Origin: Deltaproteobacteria bacterium | GTDB taxonomy: Bacteria; Desulfobacterota; Desulfarculia; Adiutricales; Adiutricaceae | Direction: 5' to 3' | DNA length: 64,000 bases | Assembly (NCBI GenBank): GCA_031264145.1 | Contig: JAISEK010000089.1 | Location: 1-64,000 of the forward strand | Shown here: positions 57,979 to 64,000 of the stretch, piece by piece | Position numbering within the stretch: position 1 is the first letter of the stretch | Layout: each line of letters begins with the position of its first letter | The notes under the pieces: model-generated | Told to the model about the DNA's origin: nothing | Database searches by the model: none | Seen by the model: the letters and a program-made list of their open reading frames with translations, nothing else | Translations under genes and position numbers: made by a program

Positions 57979-60297
57979 ATGCAACTCAAGGCCAAAGACT
58001 ACCTGAGCCGCCCGGTCCGACTCCCCCACTGGCTGCGCCTGCTTCTGATACTGGGCCTGGTCTGCCTGGCCGGCTCGGCCTTCATGGCCTTGAAGGATCT
58101 CGACCGAGAGAGGATGAACCTGGAGCAGCTCTACATCCAGAAGGGCGAGTCTCTGATCCGTTCCCTGAGCGTGGGCCTACGCCGCGACTGGATTATCGAG
58201 AAGTCCCAGCAGGACATGGCCACCTTCATCGCCATCGACCAGTCATCGGACGTCATGTTCCTGGCCACCAGCGACTACCAGGGCCGGCTCAGGGGGGCCT
58301 CGATGACGGAGGAGGCCCTGGGCGAGGGGACCCTGGGGGTCCCGGATCCGCCCGAGGCCTTCCACCCCCAGTGGACGCCACACTTCAAGACCGTGACCCT
58401 GCCCGACGGCCAGCGGGCCTTCGTCGTCTACCGCCCCCTGCTCTACAGCCTGGAGCCAGCCCCCAAGACGCCAAGCCACCACGTGAAGGAACCAAAGGCC
58501 CCCCCGGTGTGGCCGCCCGAGGACCTTGACTTCGCCCACCCCCAGAGGGCCCAATACTGCTGGGTTGGCTTCGAGATGGGCCCCTTCGAGAAGGCCGTCG
58601 CCGCCGGGCACCGAAACGCCATGATTTTCAGCCTCCTGATTGGCCTGGTCTTGTCATCTGTACTCCTGGCCGTGTCCTGGTCCCTGAAGTTCATGCGCAA
58701 CTACGCTGTGACCAACGAGATCATAACCAGGCTCCCGATCGGGCTGATCCTGAACAACCCACAGGGACAGGTGATTCTGGCCAACCAGGCGGCCCAGAGG
58801 CTGGCCGAGATCCCCGAGTCTGGCTTTCTCGGCCGGACACTCGGGGAGCTTACCCACGGGGTCTTCCCCGACGACAAGGAACTGACGGCCCACGAGATGG
58901 ACATCAGCTTCAGGGAGGGACGCTCCCTGAGGCTTTCGGTCACCTGCGGCACGATTACCGGCCCTGGTGGGGTTGGTTTGGGACGGATCGTCCTAATGGC
59001 CGACCTAGGCGAGCTCAACCGCCTCAAGGAAGCCCTGTCCAAGCAGGAACACCTGGCCCGGCTGGGCGGCATAGCCTCAGGCCTGGCCCACGAGATCCGC
59101 AACCCCCTGGGAGCGATAAAGGGCCTGACCCAGCACCTTATCAACAAGACCTCGGGCTCGGACGAGAAGGAGGCCCTTCAGGTAATCCTGAACAGCGTCG
59201 AGCGCATGGCCAGGACCATCACCGACTTCCAGTCCTTCGCCAACCCGGCCATAAACGCCCAGCGGGTCGAGCTGACGGAACTGCTGGCCCGGATCCACGA
59301 CGATGTACGGGGCCGGAACGGGCCAGGGGGGGTGGCCATGGAGCTTAACCTCCCGGGTAGGCGGCTCTCCGTCAAGGCCGACCCAGACCAGCTGGCCGAA
59401 GCCCTGGACAACCTTTACCAGAACGCCATCCAGGCCATGGAGCACAACCAGGCCATCCGGCCAGGCCTCCTCAGGGTGTCCCTGATCCCGACCGGGACCA
59501 CCCAGGCCATCATCTCCTTCTCGGACAACGGGCCCGGCTTCGGCCTGGACCAGCTCAAGACCCCCTTCGTGCCCTACTTCTCCTCAAAGGCCCAGAACAC
59601 CGGCCTGGGGTTGGCCAAGGCCAACACCGTGGTCCAGGCCTGCAAGGGCAGCGTCCGGCTGGCCAACAACCCCGATGGTGGGGCCTTGGTCACCGTGACC
59701 CTCCCCCTGGAGTACGACGGCCTGGCCGAGCTCAGGCTGACCGGCCTAGATCTGTCCAAATTCCTGCGGGAAATCCACTCCTTCATCAGCTACGACGCGA
59801 GGTTCAACGGTGTGTCCCTGTCCCTGGACGTCCCACCAGGGAAGGGACCTTCCATCCAGGGCGACAGGAATCTCCTGACACAGGCCCTCACGAACATATA
59901 CCTGAACGCCATCCAGGCCACCGAAAATAACCCGGCCGGCCGCCCTGGCCAGCTGTCCGTTACCCTGGCCGGAAGGGATCGGCCGGAAGGAAAGGTTCCG
60001 GGGAGCCTGGCCATAGTCTTTGCCGACAACGGCCCAGGCTTTGACCAGGCCCAGCTTGACAAGCCCTTCGTGCCCTTCTTTACAACCAAAAGCAAGGGCA
60101 TGGGCCTGGGCATGTCCATAATAAGACACATCATCGAGGCCCACGGCGGGGAGGTCAGGCTGGAAAACAGGCCAGAGGGTGGCGGCCAGGTGACCGTCAT
60201 CCTCCCGGTGGAGACAGGGCCCCAGCCCAGCGCCACTTCCACGACCCAGACGACGGCCCCAGGGAACCGGGACGGAAACACAGGCCAATGGACCTGA
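57979..60297 (+). CDS. ZraS-like sensor histidine kinase with two ATPase domains
   Basis: A 772-residue membrane kinase. Two helices (about 16-36 and 213-233) flank a periplasmic sensor domain; a PAS-like domain (about 245-350) and HisKA with His371 in GLAHEIRNPLG follow. The first HATPase has NLYQNAIQAM, SDNGPGF and NTGLGLA. After LPLEYDG a second full HATPase repeats the layout: KFLREIHSFISYDARFNG, NIYLNAIQAT, ADNGPGF and GMGLGMS. No second HisKA precedes it. No response regulator gene is adjacent. ATG 57979 is preferred because the earlier frame is non-signal-like; GGGAAG lies close upstream. It probably senses metal or envelope stress with the divergent ZraP-like protein. Confidence 0.88.
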   Translation: MQLKAKDYLSRPVRLPHWLRLLLILGLVCLAGSAFMALKDLDRERMNLEQLYIQKGESLIRSLSVGLRRDWIIEKSQQDMATFIAIDQSSDVMFLATSDYQGRLRGASMTEEALGEGTLGVPDPPEAFHPQWTPHFKTVTLPDGQRAFVVYRPLLYSLEPAPKTPSHHVKEPKAPPVWPPEDLDFAHPQRAQYCWVGFEMGPFEKAVAAGHRNAMIFSLLIGLVLSSVLLAVSWSLKFMRNYAVTNEIITRLPIGLILNNPQGQVILANQAAQRLAEIPESGFLGRTLGELTHGVFPDDKELTAHEMDISFREGRSLRLSVTCGTITGPGGVGLGRIVLMADLGELNRLKEALSKQEHLARLGGIASGLAHEIRNPLGAIKGLTQHLINKTSGSDEKEALQVILNSVERMARTITDFQSFANPAINAQRVELTELLARIHDDVRGRNGPGGVAMELNLPGRRLSVKADPDQLAEALDNLYQNAIQAMEHNQAIRPGLLRVSLIPTGTTQAIISFSDNGPGFGLDQLKTPFVPYFSSKAQNTGLGLAKANTVVQACKGSVRLANNPDGGALVTVTLPLEYDGLAELRLTGLDLSKFLREIHSFISYDARFNGVSLSLDVPPGKGPSIQGDRNLLTQALTNIYLNAIQATENNPAGRPGQLSVTLAGRDRPEGKVPGSLAIVFADNGPGFDQAQLDKPFVPFFTTKSKGMGLGMSIIRHIIEAHGGEVRLENRPEGGGQVTVILPVETGPQPSATSTTQTTAPGNRDGNTGQWT

Positions 60298-61292
60298 GGC
60301 CTGTCCCGGCCATCCTCCTGGGCCCGTATGGCTCTGGCCAAGGGGACGATGCACTGGGATGCGAAAACACCAGCAAGGACCATAAAAAAAAACTGTTGAC
60401 AAAAATTAGATTGTGCTATACTCCCTACCTGAGCCTAATGCACACATTTTTCAAGGCGTCTAAGACGCAATTAGCCTAAACCGACTAGTGATTGCCACAG
60501 TCTTTTCCACCAGATGATTGGCGACCAAATTACGCATACTCCAATTTGAATCCCTTTAGGGGCGTAAATATATCGAAGATCGCAACCATGGCCTTTTTCG
60601 ATCCGCAGGCAGGTTATTGGGCCAAACGTGAAGGTATTGGCGGTTTAGATGCCGGACATTTTGCGAAGATCTTAGACAGCGCAGCCGGACTTCTTCGCGG
60701 TGAAGCCCAAAAGGTCCCATTGGCGGCCATTATTGACCAGCCCGAAATACCGCCCAGGACGTGATAAAGCAGCTCAGGGTGTCTGTCTGGACTGGATCAG
60801 CCTGTCCCCAGGGCCAACACGAGCGAGGCCAAATCTCGTTTAGTCCATAACGCCCTGATTTTGCCCAACCACCAGGGCCGGCCTTTTCCGCCGCCCAAGC
60901 CAGCGTTTAAGCCAAGTTGGCCTGGACAAATTCCAGGCCAACTTGGCTTAAACGCTCGTTTTCCTGGCCAGGATGGGACCTGGGCCAACGGCATTTGTTT
61001 GCGTTTAGACCATTACTGGTTGATTTTACCCCAGCCACCATAGGAGCCGGTCTTTTCGCAGTCCACCCTGAGCCAAAGGCCCAGGGGACAGCCAAGGGCC
61101 GCCCAGGGCTGGTTCAGGGGCCGGTCGACGGAAGAGCCCGTTCCCGCATGGCTGGGCTGGAATCCTGCTTCATAGGCGACACTGGCCTTTAGTGGCGTCA
61201 CTGATTCTGTTTTGCATATAAACCATTGATTATAAATTTAGCTGCTTGTTTTTTTATTCTCATCTCAAAATTACATCTTAGGAGTCTCCACG
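60298..61292. other. One-kilobase spacer with large palindrome
   Basis: An open stretch at 60492-60764 (TTG start, 90 codons) gives a plausible soluble translation without recognised motif and is not counted as a gene. The region contains the palindrome and direct repeats listed separately. TAGGAG at about 61278-61283 serves the MipA gene. Confidence 0.4.
60837..61039. repeat. 24-bp perfect palindrome flanked by degenerate direct repeats
   Basis: 60902-60925 pairs base for base with 60933-60956 around a 7-base loop (ACAAATT), a very stable stem containing TTTAAGCCAAGTTGGCC. On either side, 60837-60873 and 61002-61039 share CGTTTAG-CCAT, a TGATTTT core and an ACC-rich end in the same orientation. 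There is no T-run, so this is not a simple terminator. It may be a repeat element, a non-coding RNA or a recombination site. Confidence 0.7.
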
Positions 61293-62075
61293 ATGCCAGA
61301 CCGGATACGACACCTGGCCCTAGCGCTCATTATGAATTCCGCTGCCCTGCTTGCCCTGACCTGCACGGCCATAGCGCAGGAGGCCGATGGGGCTGGAAGC
61401 TCCTTTCGCCTTGGCCTCGGGATAGGCACGTCCACATCCGAGTACAGGGGCACGGACGCAAAGGCGAGGCCTGTGCCGATTATACTCTACGAGGGTGAAC
61501 GCCTGTTCTGGAGGGGCCTGGCCGCCGGGGCGCATCTCTACAATGACGACCGCAACCAACTGTCGCTGTTCCTGTCGTACATGCCACACAATTTTGACGC
61601 CAGCGACAGCGATGATCCGGCCATTCGCCTCCTTGACGACCGTGACTCGACCCTGATGGCCGGTGCTGGCTACAGATTGATGACCGACTGGGGCGTGGCC
61701 AGGCTCGGGGCCTCTTTCGACACCCTCGGCAACAACAAGGGGATGCTCTTCGAGGCCTCATACGCCTATCCGTTCCGGTTCGGCAGCTTCACCCTGACTC
61801 CAAGGGGCGGGGCGATTTGGGCCAGCGAGAATTTCAACGACTATTACTATGGAATCAGCCGGATCGAGTCGGCCAGAAGCGGCTTGGCCGAATACCATGC
61901 CGGAGCCGGGGTCTCCCCATACGCCAGGCTGAATCTCCACATGGACGTATCCGAGAGCTGGCGCGTCTTTCTTGACGGCGGGGCCACTTTCCTGAGTGGC
62001 GAAATCACCGACAGCCCGATGGTCGACAAAAGCGTGACCTTTGGCGGCGGCGCCGGGGTGGCCTATGCCTTCTGA
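61293..62075 (+). CDS. MipA/OmpV-family outer membrane protein
   Basis: A 260-residue beta-barrel protein. The signal peptide spans about residues 1-29 (ALIMNSAALLALTCTAIAQ). The mature part shows the MipA pattern: LGLGIGTSTSEYRGTDAKARPVPIILYEGERLFWRG, alternating aromatic strands such as ASYAYPFRFGSFTLTPRGGAIWASENFNDYYYGIS, and a closing strand GGGAGVAYAF with terminal Phe for BAM assembly. MipA links murein enzymes in E. coli, but most family members have unknown roles. TAGGAG stands 9-10 bases before the ATG. Confidence 0.88.
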   Translation: MPDRIRHLALALIMNSAALLALTCTAIAQEADGAGSSFRLGLGIGTSTSEYRGTDAKARPVPIILYEGERLFWRGLAAGAHLYNDDRNQLSLFLSYMPHNFDASDSDDPAIRLLDDRDSTLMAGAGYRLMTDWGVARLGASFDTLGNNKGMLFEASYAYPFRFGSFTLTPRGGAIWASENFNDYYYGISRIESARSGLAEYHAGAGVSPYARLNLHMDVSESWRVFLDGGATFLSGEITDSPMVDKSVTFGGGAGVAYAF

Positions 62076-62119
62076 GGCCCCAGCCCTGCCAGGCCGCTAG
62101 TCTCCCTGATCCGTCCCCC

Positions 62120-62146
62120 AAAAAAAAGGCAATGTCTGCCATTGCC
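62120..62146 (-). terminator. Leftward rho-independent terminator
   Basis: GGCAATG (62128-62134) pairs with CATTGCC (62140-62146), and eight A residues at 62120-62127 give a T-run for leftward transcripts. It lies nearly 390 bases beyond the stop of the secreted hypothetical gene, so an unrecognised transcript may fill the gap. Confidence 0.65.
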
Positions 62147-62533
62147 GTTGAGCGTTCAATTCCCAGCCAGAAAACTGACCCTGTCATGGCGATATTGAAT
62201 CCATAGACATGAGAATCTGACCTTCCTGGTCAGCTTGGACCACATCACAGGACTTTTCGAGCAGGCTCCGTACGTAGCCAAGCCCCGGCGAAGCCAGGGC
62301 TTTGGGCGAACATGGCAAAGCGGTCCGGACATTCGGCAACACGTCTCGATCGAGCTGTCAAAGTCTGGATATGTGCTGACGGAATATTTTTTCCCGCTAG
62401 ACGCCAATTAGCGCATCGGCGGGCTGGGCGGCAACCGACGCCCAGCCCTGCAGGGATCCAGCGAGCCAGGATTGCGCCAAGGCTGGCCTAAGCCCCAAAG
62501 GCAGGCACCGCCCACGCACAAGGCCAGGGGGTC
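62147..62533. other. Transcribed gap, possible decayed gene
   Basis: Between the leftward terminator and the secreted hypothetical gene. A minus-strand frame here reads LPNVRTALPCSPKALASPG and GYVRSLLEKSCDVVQADQEG but has no usable start and stops early. It could be a decayed gene or a 3' untranslated region. Confidence 0.35.
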
Positions 62534-63133
62534 TCACCCGTTCTCGGGCTCCTTGGCCGGGTCTGGCTCGCCTGACGAGGTGGTGGCGGGTGCCTTGACC
62601 GAGGGGGGAACTGGAGCGTCGGAATCGAAAAGCCTGAAGACGTCGGGCTCCGATTCAACCCCCCCGAAGGTGAACGTGGCCCTGGTCATGGACCTGGGCA
62701 GGGCCGTTATGTCATGCCCCTGCTGTATGGGGTCCATCAAGGGCACGGAAAAGCCGTCCTTGTCCAAAAGGACGACGTTCGCCGGCTCGAAAAGATTGGT
62801 CACGCGGACCGGGAACTCGTTGTCGTTCTTGATGGCCAGGGTAAGACGGAAGACGTCGTCGCCAAGGTCCTCGGACTTGAAGACGCTTATGCTCAGGAGG
62901 CTCTGGAATTCGGCCTTGGTCGCCACCAGCCTGGCACGGTCCAGACTTTCGCCCTGACGGCGTCCCTCGTCAATCCCCTCGCTTATCCCGGACATTGCGT
63001 CCTTCCCTGTCGAGACTATGCCTGAGACGACGCTCTTGGTAACGCCCTTGACGCCGCCGCCCTCATCGGACGACGCCCAGCCAACGGGAAGCGCCAATGA
63101 CAGGAAAAACAGGGCCAAAAGTATTTTTTTCAT
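62534..63133 (-). CDS. Secreted hypothetical protein, 199 aa
   Basis: Not recognised. A clear signal peptide (MKKILLALFFLSLALPVGWAS) is followed by a Gly/Ser/Asp-rich stretch, then a beta-rich domain (about 75-155; FRLTLAIKNDNEFPVRVTNLFEP and VVLLDKDGFSVPL) that resembles immunoglobulin-like or DUF4352-type extracellular domains. The tail is Pro/Ala/Glu-rich. TGAGGAG lies just before the ATG. It is periplasmic or surface-exposed and has no cysteine at the cleavage site, so it is not an obvious lipoprotein. Confidence 0.8.
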   Translation of the reverse strand: MKKILLALFFLSLALPVGWASSDEGGGVKGVTKSVVSGIVSTGKDAMSGISEGIDEGRRQGESLDRARLVATKAEFQSLLSISVFKSEDLGDDVFRLTLAIKNDNEFPVRVTNLFEPANVVLLDKDGFSVPLMDPIQQGHDITALPRSMTRATFTFGGVESEPDVFRLFDSDAPVPPSVKAPATTSSGEPDPAKEPENG

Positions 63134-64000
63134 CTTCTCCTCACAAGACCACCTTGGGCTTCAGCCTGAGTGGGATGGCCATCTTCATCGTTCATCTGGA
63201 AGAGGGCCTGGTAGACAGAAACATTATGCGTTTCCTATCAAAACATCGCCCGTGGATGTTGCCACCTGGCGTCACGCCACGTTTCGTGTTTTTCCTGTCA
63301 TTTGCCTACAACCGTGGCTTAAATTGGCAGGGCTGAGGATGTTTTCTGCCACTGGTCTTTAACCTCGATGACAATGCGTAGCTGGTTGGTTGCCGCTTTC
63401 CCTGGTCAACCCGAGCTGCTGATGCTAGCCCCTTGCCTTAATCCAGGGTAGCTGGCATGGGTCTCCTTCGGGGGAGTACCATGCCCCCAGGGTTGGGGCG
63501 ATCCCGACAAAGAGGGACCGTCCATGGGACGCCGTCCTGACAGACAGGTATCGGAATTTGCCTATCTTTGTGGACATCCTAGCATTTTCAGCTCCCTTTG
63601 GCAATGGCCGTGGTTTGGTCTGTTTGGTCTGTTTGGTCTGTTTGGCCTGTTTGGTCTAGCGTGGCCTGCAGGCCAGGCCAATTTTGATGTCCGGATTGAT
63701 TGCCGTAACCTTCTTTGCACATAATCGACGCTGCTACAGAACCACCTTAAAAACCCCAAAACGACCAAGCTTGATATCCATAATAATAGCAAGGCCTTAG
63801 TTTGCTGAACTCAAAAAAAGGAGGAGGATGACTCTGCAGTGCCATCATAAAATTAGATATTTTTGTTGCCATAATGACCATAATGGCCAATGGTGTCCTT
63901 GAATGACCAGTAATGGATGGCAATGGACACGGACGTCCAAATCGGGCCCATTTTCGAAGCGGGGATTATAATAGATTAAGGATCGTCTGGCAAAAAGGCA
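63134..64000. other. Spacer to window end
   Basis: No supported gene. Short open stretches have no motifs. A 9-base tandem repeat at 63614-63658 and a GGGGGAGTACCATGCCCCC hairpin-like stretch near 63470 are the only structures noted. Confidence 0.45.
63614..63658. repeat. Five-copy 9-bp tandem repeat
   Basis: TTTGGTCTG is repeated five times head to tail with one C for T in copy four and A for G at the last base. The period keeps an open frame (FGL units) but no gene is supported. It is a candidate variable-number site. Confidence 0.75.

Noticed and set aside
60492-60764. Possible 90-codon gene with TTG start
   Set aside because: No ribosome binding site, no recognised motif, and mixed codon use; it could be real but cannot be supported.
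63524-63724. Small frame with repeated FGL units
   Set aside because: It is produced by the 9-base tandem repeat; there is no ribosome site and no signal peptide.

Overview
The window looks like chromosome from a strictly anaerobic Gram-negative bacterium, most likely in the Desulfobacterota (former Deltaproteobacteria). Pointers are a PxxKW cysteine-rich protein (16607-16882), a corrinoid-activation ferredoxin of the RACo/DUF4445 family (1564-3450), a DUF1638 protein, a hydrogenase-derived iron-sulfur sensor, lipid A and outer-membrane genes, and a Maf/CgeB-rich glycosylation cluster. No rRNA or tRNA gene was seen, so the taxonomy is inference. Composition is strongly two-state: GC-rich genes full of GGCC and AGG alternate with very AT-rich spacers. 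Many spacers exceed 500 bases, and decayed genes suggest genome erosion or a host-associated life.

Layout. 0.5-15 kb is mostly housekeeping: an LpxL-type acyltransferase, RACo-like protein, ligA, an iron-sulfur flavoprotein, mutT, an epimerase, mutL, a complete three-gene NMT1/SsuA-type ABC importer, and an unrecognised helical protein. 15-23 kb holds an ISAs1 transposase remnant, the PxxKW protein, a RutE-type nitroreductase, and a lower-GC two-gene operon encoding an XPB-type helicase and a partner that shares its N-terminal domain. 23-28 kb carries DUF1638, a divergent FtsW/RodA-like membrane protein overlapping obgE, DUF1992, a PPOX flavoprotein and a Crp/Fnr regulator.

29.5-36.7 kb is a signalling block on one strand: a receiver-HD-GYP phosphodiesterase, a FIST sensor, a hybrid histidine kinase with receiver and Hpt domains, and a four-part protein (two 4Fe-4S motifs, an [FeFe]-hydrogenase-like H-cluster domain, a further Fe-S domain and a GAF-like tail). 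Together they suggest a redox or H2 sensing pathway feeding into cyclic-di-GMP turnover. A stand-alone IMP cyclohydrolase follows. 37.9-41.8 kb is accessory DNA: a class II Fic protein, a DEDDh exonuclease and a broken WYL regulator.

41.8-51.8 kb is a seven-gene unidirectional run: radical SAM protein, two CgeB-like glycosyltransferases, a Maf/DUF115 protein, GT2-TPR, GT4 and GT9 enzymes. It fits flagellin or surface glycan decoration. 51.9-56.9 kb is mostly eroded DNA with a VapC/PIN remnant, an intact IS1634-group transposase and a small TM2 protein. At 56.9-60.3 kb a ZraP-like periplasmic protein with a repeat tail is divergent from a ZraS-like sensor kinase that carries two complete ATPase domains. 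The window ends with a MipA/OmpV outer-membrane protein, a secreted hypothetical protein and sparse repeats.

All calls come from reading the sequence and translations by eye; no database search was run.
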